Shown here piece after piece: positions 31,559 to 40,281 of a stretch of 64,000 nucleotides of DNA. The translations under genes were made by a program, and so were the position numbers. Every line of letters begins with the position of its first letter. The stretch's first letter is position 1. Below the pieces are notes generated by a model, which saw only the letters and a list, made by a program, of their open reading frames with translations, searched no databases and was not told where the DNA came from. This DNA is from an uncultured Bacilli bacterium (GTDB lineage Bacteria > Bacillota_I > Bacilli_A > RF39 > UBA660). The stretch spans positions 1-64,000 of the forward strand of contig CAKONZ010000006.1 of NCBI GenBank assembly GCA_934098525.1. The letters run 5' to 3'.

Positions 31559-34189
31559 TTATTTATTATTTTTAGCTTTAATTGCAGCTTGTGCAGCAGC
31601 AAGACGTGCTATTGGTACTCTGAATGGTGAACAAGATACATAGTCTAGTCCAATTTTATTACAAAATTCTACTGATGAAGGATCTCCACCATGTTCTCCA
31701 CAGATACCAACGTGTAATTTATTATTTACTGGTTTTCCTAAGTCAATTGCCATTTTCATTAATTTTCCAACACCATTTTGGTCTAATTTAGCAAATGGAT
31801 CGTTTTCAAATATTTTGTTATCATAGTATGATGTTAAGAATTTACCAGCGTCATCTCTTGAGAATCCATAAGTCATTTGTGTTAAATCGTTTGTTCCGAA
31901 ACAGAAGAAGTCAGCTTCTTTTGCTATTTCGTCAGCAGTAAGTGCTGCTCTTGGAATTTCTATCATAGTACCTACTTCATATTCTAGATTTATTCCAGAT
32001 GCTTTTATTTCAGCGTCAGCAGTTTCTACTACTACATTTTTAACAAATTTTAATTCTTTAACTTCACATACAAGTGGAATCATAATTTCTGGTTTTACAT
32101 TCCAATCAGGATGTTTCTTCTTTGTATTGATTGCTGCACGAATAACAGCTTTTGTTTGCATTTTTGCAATTTCTGGATATGTAACAGCAAGACGGCATCC
32201 ACGATGTCCCATCATTGGGTTAAATTCATGAAGTGATGCAATTAAATTTTTGATTTGTTCTACTGTTTTTCCTTGAGAATCTGCTAATTTTTTAATATCA
32301 GCTTCTTCAGTTGGAACAAATTCATGTAGAGGTGGATCCAAATATCTAATTGTTACTGGGAATCCTTCTAATGCTTCATATAATTTTTCAAAGTCACTTT
32401 GTTGATATGGTAATATTTTATCTAAAGCAGCTTCTCTTTCTTCAACAGTATCAGCACAGATCATTTCTCTGAATGCTGCAATTCTGTCTTCTTCAAAGAA
32501 CATGTGTTCAGTTCTACATAAACCGATACCTTCTGCTCCTAGTTCACGAGCTTTTTTAGCGTCTGTTGGAGTATCTGCATTAGTTCTAACTTTTAATGTT
32601 CTGAATTTATCAGCCCAATCCATAACTCTACCAAATTCTCCAGCAATTTTTGCATCTACTGTAGGAATTAGTCCATCATAGATGTTTCCTGTAGTACCAT
32701 CTATTGAGATAGCATCTCCTTCATGATATGTTTTTCCTGCTAAAGTGAAACGTTTATTTTCTTCATCCATAGCGATATCACCACATCCTGATACACAGCA
32801 AGTTCCCATTCCACGAGCTACTACTGCAGCATGTGAAGTCATTCCTCCACGAACTGTTAAGATACCTTGTGAAGCTTTCATTCCTGTTATATCTTCTGGA
32901 GAAGTTTCAAGACGTACTAGTACAACTTTTTCTCCTCTTGCATTCCAGTTTTCAGCATCTTCTGCAGTAAATACAATTTTACCACATGCTGCTCCTGGTG
33001 ATGCTCCTAAACCTTTTCCTACTGGTTTAGCTTCTTTTAATGCTTTAGCATCAAATTGTGGATGTAATAGTGTATCTAAATTACGAGGATCGATCATTTC
33101 TACTGCTTCTTCTTCAGTACGCATTCCTTCATCTACTAAATCGCAAGCAATTTTAAGAGCTGCTTGAGCTGTTCTTTTTCCGTTTCTTGTTTGTAACATA
33201 TATAGTTTACCATGTTCAACAGTAAATTCCATATCTTGCATGTCTCTGTAATGTTCTTCCAAAGTTTTACAAACTTCTTTAAATTGTTTGAATGCTTCTG
33301 GGAATTTGTTTTCCATTTCACTAATTTTCATTGGAGTACGAACACCTGCTACAACGTCTTCACCTTGAGCATTAGTTAGGAATTCTCCAAATAATCCTTT
33401 AGCACCAGTTGCTGGATCACGAGTGAATGCAACACCTGTACCACAATCGTCTCCCATATTACCAAATGCCATAGATTGAACATTTACAGCAGTTCCCCAT
33501 GAATAAGGAATATCATTATCTCTTCTGTAAACGTTAGCTCTTGGATTATCCCATGATCTAAATACGGCTTTGATAGCTCCCATTAATTGTTCTTTTGGAT
33601 CTGATGGGAAATCTTTTCCGATTTTTTCTTTGTATTCTGCTTTAAACTCTCTAGCTAATTCTTTTAAGTCGTCAGCATCAAGTTCAATGTCTTGTGTAAC
33701 TCCTTTTTTAGCTTTCATTTCATCAATAAGTTGTTCAAAGTATTTTTTTCCAACTTCCATTACTACATCTGAATACATTTGAATGAATCTTCTGTAGCAG
33801 TCCCAAGCCCATCTTGGATTGTTAGATTTTTCAGCTATAACTTTTACAACATCTTCATTTAAACCTAAATTTAGGATTGTATCCATCATTCCTGGCATTG
33901 ATGCTCTAGCACCTGAACGAACTGAAACAAGTAATGGGTTTTCTAAGTCACCGAATTTTTTACCTGTTATTTCTTCCATTTTAGCTATGTACTCGTTAAT
34001 TTGACTTTGGATTTCATCATTAATTTCTCTTCCATCTTCATAGTACTTTGTACAAGCTTCAGTTGTTATTGTGAAACCTTGAGGTACTGGTAAACCAATA
34101 TTAGTCATTTCTGCTAAGTTAGCACCTTTACCACCAAGTAAGTTTCTCATATCTGCATTTCCTTCTGTGAATGCATATACATACTTCAT
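31559..34189 (-). CDS. ppdK: pyruvate, phosphate dikinase
   Basis: An 876-residue enzyme converting pyruvate, ATP and phosphate to PEP, AMP and PPi (reversible, used in glycolysis by many PPi-economising gut anaerobes). The N-terminal nucleotide-binding domain begins GGKGANLAEMTNIGLPVPQGF. The phosphohistidine domain has GGMTSHAAVVARGMGTCCVSG near residue 455. The PEP-binding barrel carries GLCRTEHMFFEEDR, MGHRGCRLAV, FGTNDLTQMTYG and CGEHGGDP with the active cysteine. Length is standard. AAGGAGAAG precedes the ATG. The gene stands alone and uses more G/C-rich codons than its neighbours, as expected for high expression. Confidence 0.97.
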   Translation of the reverse strand: MKYVYAFTEGNADMRNLLGGKGANLAEMTNIGLPVPQGFTITTEACTKYYEDGREINDEIQSQINEYIAKMEEITGKKFGDLENPLLVSVRSGARASMPGMMDTILNLGLNEDVVKVIAEKSNNPRWAWDCYRRFIQMYSDVVMEVGKKYFEQLIDEMKAKKGVTQDIELDADDLKELAREFKAEYKEKIGKDFPSDPKEQLMGAIKAVFRSWDNPRANVYRRDNDIPYSWGTAVNVQSMAFGNMGDDCGTGVAFTRDPATGAKGLFGEFLTNAQGEDVVAGVRTPMKISEMENKFPEAFKQFKEVCKTLEEHYRDMQDMEFTVEHGKLYMLQTRNGKRTAQAALKIACDLVDEGMRTEEEAVEMIDPRNLDTLLHPQFDAKALKEAKPVGKGLGASPGAACGKIVFTAEDAENWNARGEKVVLVRLETSPEDITGMKASQGILTVRGGMTSHAAVVARGMGTCCVSGCGDIAMDEENKRFTLAGKTYHEGDAISIDGTTGNIYDGLIPTVDAKIAGEFGRVMDWADKFRTLKVRTNADTPTDAKKARELGAEGIGLCRTEHMFFEEDRIAAFREMICADTVEEREAALDKILPYQQSDFEKLYEALEGFPVTIRYLDPPLHEFVPTEEADIKKLADSQGKTVEQIKNLIASLHEFNPMMGHRGCRLAVTYPEIAKMQTKAVIRAAINTKKKHPDWNVKPEIMIPLVCEVKELKFVKNVVVETADAEIKASGINLEYEVGTMIEIPRAALTADEIAKEADFFCFGTNDLTQMTYGFSRDDAGKFLTSYYDNKIFENDPFAKLDQNGVGKLMKMAIDLGKPVNNKLHVGICGEHGGDPSSVEFCNKIGLDYVSCSPFRVPIARLAAAQAAIKAKNNK

Positions 34190-34319
34190 ATTCTCTTCTC
34201 CTTTTCTTGATTTTTTAACATTTATTCAATGTTTCTAGTTATTATTTTAGCAAAAAAAACTACCAATTACTAGAAAAAAATAAAAAAATATTATACAATT
34301 GTTTTTAGAGGTGAATAAA

Positions 34320-34865
34320 ATGACAAAATTATCTAAAATAAAAGATAAGATTGATAAAACTAATAAAATTAATGATAAGAAATTTATGGTGTTTGAAGGA
34401 GCTTTTTTGATATTAGTAAGTTTATTAACTTTGATATTTGATATTAAACTTACTGATCTTACTTTACTTTATTTATTTCCAATAACTTTAATTATTTTGT
34501 CTTTAGAATATTTGGTTATGGCTGATAAGAATAAAGCTTTAAAAACTTCTAATTGGATATTTTTAATTATTCCTGGTCTTTATTATTTATTAGTTTCTTT
34601 ATATGTAGTAATTACTAAAAATATTGATCCTTCAAGTTTTATTGTTTTATTAGCTAGTACTATTATATTTAAAAATATTATGTATTTTCTTGCATTTAAG
34701 GAAAAAAAGATATTTGATTATATAAGAATAGTATTTATGATTATTTTATCTATATTACTTATTATTTTTAAAGATATTGTTAGTGAAGATTTAGTTTTAT
34801 ATTTAGGTATTTTATTTATAGTAGTTGGAATAATAAAAATTATTAGAGTTATTATTAAGAAATAA
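34320..34865 (+). CDS. six-helix membrane protein (DUF308/HdeD-like)
   Basis: A 181-residue protein with a charged N-terminus of about 25 residues and six closely spaced membrane helices in three pairs, the layout of the HdeD/DUF308 group. No catalytic or transport motif is visible and its function is unknown. The ATG at 34320 follows AGAGGTG at 6 nt; a TTG at 34299 has no site. It is a solitary plus-strand gene divergent from ppdK and ends at a bidirectional terminator. Confidence 0.65.
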   Translation: MTKLSKIKDKIDKTNKINDKKFMVFEGAFLILVSLLTLIFDIKLTDLTLLYLFPITLIILSLEYLVMADKNKALKTSNWIFLIIPGLYYLLVSLYVVITKNIDPSSFIVLLASTIIFKNIMYFLAFKEKKIFDYIRIVFMIILSILLIIFKDIVSEDLVLYLGILFIVVGIIKIIRVIIKK

Positions 34866-34872
34866 AAATTTA

Positions 34873-34906
34873 AAAAAATTCAGTTCGTTATTGAACTGAA
34901 TTTTTT
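34873..34906. terminator. terminator between convergent genes
   Basis: AAAAATTCAGTTC (34874-34886) pairs with GAACTGAATTTTT (34893-34905), a perfect 13 bp stem with U-runs in both directions. The minus-strand surface-protein stop codon is inside it. Confidence 0.8.
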
Positions 34907-37900
34907 ATTTTGTTTTTCTTTCTTGTTATTATATAAATACCAATTCCTGATATTAAAATACCGGTAGTTACTAAAATTATATTTCTTGTTGATGATGTTA
35001 TTGGTACAACTATTTCTTCTCCATTTTTTTCTTTATTAAATGATACATAGTTAGTACGTTTCCAACCAGATAATACATTTCCTTCAATAGTTAAATCTCT
35101 ATAATATAGAATTCTATAATTATTGTATGATGTTCTTCTTAATCCTTCATTTTTTGTATACATATTTATATCAACTTCTAGTAAATCATCAGCCTGGATA
35201 TTTTCACTTGTTATTTTTACTATGTTTACTTTTTCAAAATCAGATTCACTCCATGAAGATACATCACTTTCACTATACCATCTTATTTTTTGTAGATCAG
35301 ATATTTTTCCAGTTGGTGTTACATCTTGAGCATAGAAGATTTTATATTTATTTGAATCAGGATTTTGTATTTTTTCTACATACATATTGAATTCAAATTG
35401 TTTGTAATTTTCTTCTAATTTATAAATGAAGTCTGTACCCCAGTTTTCATTCTTTTTTGGGATTGGAACATATATTTCTTCTTTTCTAGCTGTTACATTA
35501 CTATCGTTTCTAGAAATAACTTTTATTTGAGCTTTATCATTTTCTATTTTTATAGATTCATTGTTGTCTAAGTACTTATAATCACTATCTTTTACTTTTA
35601 CAGTAGCATTTATATCAACTTGAGTTTTTATTTGATAATTGTTTCCTGGTTTTTGATATGACATAACATCAGATGTTTCGCCATCATTATTAACATCATA
35701 AGGGTCACCATAGATTGTAGATGGAGAAGAAATATCTGTATGTATTCTTTTTATATATTTATCTGTTACAAATACTGTATCTGAATATAAGTAGTTTTCT
35801 TCAGAATCTCTATAAAATTCAGGTATATCTACACTAAATTCTATTGTTTTTGTAACATATCTTCTATCGTATAAATTATTACCAAAATATCCAGTTTTTG
35901 CTTCAGGATCATTTTTTGGCCATGTTATTTTATATATCGTATATGTTTTATTATTTCTTGTTATATCATAATTTTCTATTTTATATTTTGTACATTCTTC
36001 TTTATCATCGTTTTTGATAGTTAAGTCTTTTTCTTTAATACTTAAACCTTTTGGTAGTTTTATATATATTATTGGATTATAAAATGCAAAGATATTAGCT
36101 TCTCTTGACGCGGAAATTGGCTCTAAATTATATTTAAAGTTCATTGTTTCTCCAGGATAATATATATTAGAATTCATTGTGTTTTTTGGGTATATTGTTA
36201 AGGTATATGGATATACGGTTACATAACTAAAACCATTAGTAGTATATTTATCACCATATATTTTTATGTTTACTTGATATGTTACATTTGGTAAGGTATC
36301 ATCTTCTAGTTTTGCTTTTACTGACTCGACTAAACTATCTTTAAATGTTCCAAAGTATATGAAGGCATTTTGATAATCTACATTTGTAGCTTTTCCTGGA
36401 ATTGTTCCGATCTTATATTTAACATAAGTTATGCAATTATTGTTGTTATCTTCTGTTACCATTCCTCTTGTAAATTGAACATATCCTAGAGCTGCGTTGT
36501 TTTCTAGTGAGTTGACTGGACTTCCAAGTTTTTCATATAAAGATTTTGTTGCTTTTGTTACTTGGTTATCATTTATTTTATATTCTAGATCTGTTATATC
36601 TTGTTTCAATACTGCTGGTAATCTTATTCCTGAGATACATAAGTTATCTGGGGCAGTTATTTCTACATATTTTTCTTCACTATCTATTGGTGAATCATTA
36701 CTAAGAAGGAAGCCTCCAAGTCTTATTATTTCATTTTTATTATTTATATCAAAACCATGTACTCCAGTATAACGTCTAGCTTCAACTTTTTCTGTGTCTA
36801 AAATTTTAAATATTTCTTTGTAATTTGTAGTTTTAGTTACTTCTTTTCCTCCAAAAGTTTTATAAGTAATGCTGTCTACTTTTATTTGAAATTGTTGGTT
36901 TTCTTCTACACTAATGTTACTGAAATTCCATACGGGATTTATTCCTAAGTGTCCTAATTCTAAATTAACTTTTTTGATTATGAATACGTGTTTTCCTGCG
37001 CTTATGTTAGAGGAAGATTCATCGTATGTCCAATCAGTTCTTGCAGATGTTTTCTTTTCTACTCCTCCTTTTTTAAATTCTTCAAAACGAGTATTGGCAG
37101 GAGTTGTTATAACTACTTTTACGTAATCCATATATAATGAAACATAGTTGTTGTCATATAATCCTACTAATCTATCATCCATTATATAGTTACTATTGGC
37201 ATCTTTTTTTGAGCCATATATGATTTTATTATCTCTATCTTGACCATTTATTGTTATATAGTCATCTGGGTATGTTACGTTTACACTTAGTGTTTTTGCT
37301 AAGCCAAAATCTTCTATGGAGTCCCCTATTTTTATTTTTGCTTGGGCAGTTATTGCATCTTTTATTTCGCTATAATTTAATGTTCTATCGGCGGCAATTT
37401 TTACTGTTATTGTTACCTCATTATTTATTCCTACTTTTTCTTTGTTGATTTCAAATCTCTTTGTTCCGAATTTTGTTGTGTAGTTAGAAGCACCTTTATA
37501 TGTTTTATAAATTTCTAAAGTTTTTTTATATTCTTCTGTTTGTAGTTTATCTTCTTCGGTAACACTTAATAATTTATCTGGAAGACTGCCTTTTCCTTCC
37601 CAGTCATTCCATTCTAAACCATTTTTTAAGGTAACATCTATGTATTCATCACCTTCTACTTCTTGAGGAAAGAAGGCTTGTATCTTTACATTATATATGT
37701 TAGCTGTATGATTAGTTTTGTCTATTGAAATGTTAGCATTTTCTTTTACTTCAGCATTAGTATCATCCACTATTGATAGATTTGTGATACCACCATCAAT
37801 TGCATATGAGCTACTAATTATTTTGGCAATTGAGCCTGCTACTAAGGCAATAACTGCAAGGCCTCCAAGTATGAATCTTCCACTATTTTGTTTTATATAA

Positions 37901-37908
37901 TTTTTCAA
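34888..37908 (-). CDS. large surface protein of unknown function (1006 residues)
   Basis: It begins with a membrane helix (about residues 12-30), continues as roughly 930 residues of beta-rich, Asn/Lys/Thr-rich sequence, and ends with a helix (IILVTTGILISGIGIYIITRK) and a basic tail. The body appears to contain several immunoglobulin-like or DUF11-like domains: strand patterns recur around residues 55, 210, 430, 570 and 780. No LPXTG, catalytic or metal motif is visible. Tyr-rich stretches (NPIIYIKLPKGLSIKEKDL, YKYLDNNESIKIENDKAQ) suit an adhesin or S-layer-like display protein. It is monocistronic. Confidence 0.55.
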   Translation of the reverse strand: MKNYIKQNSGRFILGGLAVIALVAGSIAKIISSSYAIDGGITNLSIVDDTNAEVKENANISIDKTNHTANIYNVKIQAFFPQEVEGDEYIDVTLKNGLEWNDWEGKGSLPDKLLSVTEEDKLQTEEYKKTLEIYKTYKGASNYTTKFGTKRFEINKEKVGINNEVTITVKIAADRTLNYSEIKDAITAQAKIKIGDSIEDFGLAKTLSVNVTYPDDYITINGQDRDNKIIYGSKKDANSNYIMDDRLVGLYDNNYVSLYMDYVKVVITTPANTRFEEFKKGGVEKKTSARTDWTYDESSSNISAGKHVFIIKKVNLELGHLGINPVWNFSNISVEENQQFQIKVDSITYKTFGGKEVTKTTNYKEIFKILDTEKVEARRYTGVHGFDINNKNEIIRLGGFLLSNDSPIDSEEKYVEITAPDNLCISGIRLPAVLKQDITDLEYKINDNQVTKATKSLYEKLGSPVNSLENNAALGYVQFTRGMVTEDNNNNCITYVKYKIGTIPGKATNVDYQNAFIYFGTFKDSLVESVKAKLEDDTLPNVTYQVNIKIYGDKYTTNGFSYVTVYPYTLTIYPKNTMNSNIYYPGETMNFKYNLEPISASREANIFAFYNPIIYIKLPKGLSIKEKDLTIKNDDKEECTKYKIENYDITRNNKTYTIYKITWPKNDPEAKTGYFGNNLYDRRYVTKTIEFSVDIPEFYRDSEENYLYSDTVFVTDKYIKRIHTDISSPSTIYGDPYDVNNDGETSDVMSYQKPGNNYQIKTQVDINATVKVKDSDYKYLDNNESIKIENDKAQIKVISRNDSNVTARKEEIYVPIPKKNENWGTDFIYKLEENYKQFEFNMYVEKIQNPDSNKYKIFYAQDVTPTGKISDLQKIRWYSESDVSSWSESDFEKVNIVKITSENIQADDLLEVDINMYTKNEGLRRTSYNNYRILYYRDLTIEGNVLSGWKRTNYVSFNKEKNGEEIVVPITSSTRNIILVTTGILISGIGIYIITRKKNKIKNSVQ

Positions 37909-37989
37909 ATTTCATCACTATCCTTTTAGTGTTCTATAATAAGATAATTATATATTATTTTTTTAAAATGTGCAATTGTTTCACTAAAA

Positions 37990-38008
37990 AAAGTCAATAT
38001 ATGACTTT
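37990..38008 (-). terminator. terminator of queH
   Basis: AAAGTCA (37990-37996) and TGACTTT (38002-38008) pair, followed on the minus strand by TTTTTTT. The hairpin overlaps the queH stop. Confidence 0.7.
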
Positions 38009-38609
38009 AATAATTATTTTGATTTATAGAATATTTACATCCACAATAAGTTTGTCTATATAACTTGTATTTTTTTGATAGTTCTATGCTTCTTTTATAA
38101 CCATCTTTTTTCTTAAAATCTGAGTATAAGTATTTAACATTATATTTTTGTTCTAATGATTTACCTATTGTGTTTAATACTTGACTGTTTTTGTAAGGGC
38201 TTACTGATAAGGAGGTTGTAAAGTAATCAAAGTTGTTAGAGCAGGCATATCTTGCTGTTTCTTCTAGACGATAGAGATAACATTTGTGACAACGTATTCC
38301 ACCCTCTTTTTCGTTTTCTAATCCTTCTACAAATTTATAGTAGTCATTGTCATCATATTTACCTTCAACTATTTTGATTTTATTATTTAATATATTATTT
38401 AATTTTATTACTTCATCAAATCTTTTTTTGTATTCATTATATGGATAAGTATTAGGATTATAATAAAAAATAGTTATATCAAAATAGTTACTTAATACTT
38501 CTAAAACAGCACTACTACATGGAGCACAACATACATGTAAAAGTAGTGTTTTTTTAGTAGTTAATTTTTTTATTTCTTCTTCCATTAAAATTTGATAATT
38601 TGTATTCAT
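38007..38609 (-). CDS. queH: epoxyqueuosine reductase QueH
   Basis: A 200-residue protein of the QueH family (formerly DUF208), which reduces epoxyqueuosine to queuosine in tRNA with an iron-sulfur cluster, a non-cobalamin replacement for QueG. LLHVCCAPCSSAVLEVL gives the CC and CxxC cysteines; GIRCHKCYLYRLEETA and RQTYCGCKYS supply the remaining CxxC and CGC cysteines. YYNPNTYPYNEYKKR is family-typical. GGTGG lies 5 nt before the ATG at 38609. No other queuosine gene is in the window, so the organism may salvage the base. Confidence 0.92.
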   Translation of the reverse strand: MNTNYQILMEEEIKKLTTKKTLLLHVCCAPCSSAVLEVLSNYFDITIFYYNPNTYPYNEYKKRFDEVIKLNNILNNKIKIVEGKYDDNDYYKFVEGLENEKEGGIRCHKCYLYRLEETARYACSNNFDYFTTSLSVSPYKNSQVLNTIGKSLEQKYNVKYLYSDFKKKDGYKRSIELSKKYKLYRQTYCGCKYSINQNNY

Positions 38610-38642
38610 AAAAACCACCAAAGATATATTACCACAAGAATA

Positions 38643-38668
38643 AAAAAAATGCCATAGAAAGGCATTTT
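38643..38668 (-). terminator. terminator of the 252-residue membrane protein gene
   Basis: AAATGCC (38647-38653) and GGCATTT (38661-38667) form a stem followed by a run of eight T on the minus strand. Confidence 0.75.
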
Positions 38669-39425
38669 AATTACAACCATATGTTATGGCAAATTCATAT
38701 GAATTATCATCTTTTATCCATAAACCATTACCACATCCATGAGTATCTAACATTTTTAATAATTCTTCATTTGAAAGACCAGTTACGGTTACAGTTTTAC
38801 TGTTTCTAATTTCTTTATAAAATTCTTCTTCTGATAATCCTATTTTTTTCATAGCTTCAAATAATGTTAATTCTTTATCATTTTTAATATCATAGAAATA
38901 ATTATATCTATATGCATAGTCACTTTGAGCTCCTCCGTCTTCAGATATAAAAGCGTAACGTTCTAAATCGTTTACTACATCAATAAAAATTACATCATTT
39001 TTTATAAAGTAATTATAGTAAGTTTTTATATCACAAGTAGTATCTGTACCATATGTATCGTAGTTTGATTTTAAAGCATCTTGTAATATTTTTTTGTTTA
39101 ATTCTTTTATTACTTTAGTGTTTCCTGTTATTCTTGGAACTTCAATATCTATAGTAATACTATCTTTTCCTTGACTAAGTTTTAGTTTTTTTATTTCTTC
39201 TCTTACATTATCTAGTTTTATAGTACTTTTATTAGTATATGCTGTTTCTAGTTTTATTTGAGTATTGTTTTTGTTATCATTATTATATTTTTTTGTGTCA
39301 TTTTTTACTTCATTTGTGTTATCTTTTTTGTTTGAAAGCATATCATATGTTATATATCCTAATGATCCTACTAATAGTACTGATAATATAACTATGATGG
39401 TTAAAAATTTTTTGTTATTTTCCAT
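38667..39425 (-). CDS. membrane-anchored protein, DUF3298-like C-terminus possible
   Basis: 252 residues: one N-terminal membrane helix (residues 8-28), a polar Asn/Lys/Asp linker to about residue 60, and an exterior domain. IDIEVPRITGNTKVIKELNKKI followed by YAFISEDGGAQSDYAYRYNYFYDI and ELTLFEAMKKIGLSEEEFYKEI recalls the DUF4163/DUF3298 (PdaC N-terminal/RsiV) fold, here about 190 residues. No lipobox. The first roughly 45 codons are nearly identical to those of the next gene upstream. Function is unknown; an anti-sigma or stress-sensor role is only a guess from the fold. Confidence 0.6.
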   Translation of the reverse strand: MENNKKFLTIIVILSVLLVGSLGYITYDMLSNKKDNTNEVKNDTKKYNNDNKNNTQIKLETAYTNKSTIKLDNVREEIKKLKLSQGKDSITIDIEVPRITGNTKVIKELNKKILQDALKSNYDTYGTDTTCDIKTYYNYFIKNDVIFIDVVNDLERYAFISEDGGAQSDYAYRYNYFYDIKNDKELTLFEAMKKIGLSEEEFYKEIRNSKTVTVTGLSNEELLKMLDTHGCGNGLWIKDDNSYEFAITYGCN

Positions 39426-39437
39426 AACTTTTCTCCT
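39289..39437 (-). repeat. duplicated 5' gene segment, copy A
   Basis: About 149 bp covering the ribosome site, start, membrane helix and linker of the 252-residue protein gene. It matches copy B at 39974-40122 with about four mismatches. Identity stops abruptly in the linker, after which the two genes are unrelated. Confidence 0.85.
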
Positions 39438-40110
39438 ATCTATTTTTTTCTAATGCTTCAAATGTTAGTCTTAATGTTTCTCTTATATCTTCATTTTTTT
39501 CTTTGCTGTTTTTTGTCAATAATACTTTAGCTGAGTCTGCTGCTGGTTCATCTGATTTTGGATCTGTTAAGGTATTGTCAGAATTGATTGTTATTGTTTT
39601 TGTTTTGTTTATTACTTTTTTACTTGCATCACTACCCATTTTAAATATACAGTTTAGTGTTATTGTATTATTATCAATAGTGTAGTTTCCAATATATCCC
39701 CATCCTGCTATAGTTCCCATACGATATATGAAGGTTCCATCTTCATTTAATATTAATTTATAACTTGCTATTAATGTGTTGCCATCTTCTTCTATTTCTG
39801 TTTTATTAGTATATACTCCATATACATTTTTATATGTATATTTTGTTGGTATTACTTGAGTACCTGAAGAATCTTTAGGTTGATTGTCTTTATCATTTTT
39901 AATTTGACTATCTTTGTTGTCACCCTTAGTTGTATCATCTTTTGTCTTGTTTTCTTTGTTATCATTGTTATCTTTTTTTGTGTCATTTTTTACTTCATTT
40001 GTGTTATCTTTTTTGTTTGAAAGTTTATCATATGTTATATATCCTAATGATCCTACTAATAGTACTGATAATATAACTATGATAGTTAAAAATCTTTTGT
40101 TATTTTCCAT
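39436..40110 (-). CDS. membrane-anchored hypothetical protein sharing an N-terminus with its neighbour
   Basis: About 224 residues from the ATG at 40110, chosen because AAGGAGG lies about 8 nt upstream. Residues 8-28 are a membrane helix. A long Lys/Asp/Asn/Thr-rich linker (to about residue 80) is followed by a small beta domain, KYTYKNVYGVYTNKTEIEE, ASYKLILNEDGTFIYRMG and YIGNYTIDNNTITLNCIF, similar to lipocalin-like domains found in Gram-positive secreted proteins. The N-terminus and 5' DNA are a near copy of the following gene. Two genes 10 bp apart, probably one transcript. Confidence 0.6.
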   Translation of the reverse strand: MENNKRFLTIIVILSVLLVGSLGYITYDKLSNKKDNTNEVKNDTKKDNNDNKENKTKDDTTKGDNKDSQIKNDKDNQPKDSSGTQVIPTKYTYKNVYGVYTNKTEIEEDGNTLIASYKLILNEDGTFIYRMGTIAGWGYIGNYTIDNNTITLNCIFKMGSDASKKVINKTKTITINSDNTLTDPKSDEPAADSAKVLLTKNSKEKNEDIRETLRLTFEALEKNR

Positions 40111-40122
40111 AACTTTTCTCCT
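39974..40122 (-). repeat. duplicated 5' gene segment, copy B
   Basis: Partner of the copy at 39289-39437, offset by 685 bp. It covers the start region and membrane anchor of the 224-residue protein gene. Confidence 0.85.
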
Positions 40123-40223
40123 CCTTCTCTTTTTAACAATTTCATTATAACATACCCCCTCCGGGTCAATTTTTTTTATTAACAATTATTTTTTACTTTA
40201 CGTAAATCTATAGTTTAAAATAT

Positions 40224-40260
40224 AAAAAAGGATAGACTATAATGATATAGATCTATCTTG
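40224..40260 (-). terminator. terminator of murF
   Basis: GATAGA and TCTATC form the core stem, extended by AAG/CTT pairs, followed by T-run on the minus strand just past murF. Confidence 0.6.
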
Positions 40261-40281
40261 AATTTATCTATTTATTTAATA

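Noticed and set aside
32745..33167. 140-codon plus-strand frame opposite ppdK
   Set aside because: It is antisense to a certain, highly conserved gene, has no ribosome site and its protein is Ser/Pro-rich low-complexity, typical of a shadow.
34888..35010. Sortase signal at the end of the 1006-residue protein
   Set aside because: A C-terminal helix and basic tail are present but no LPXTG-type motif precedes them.
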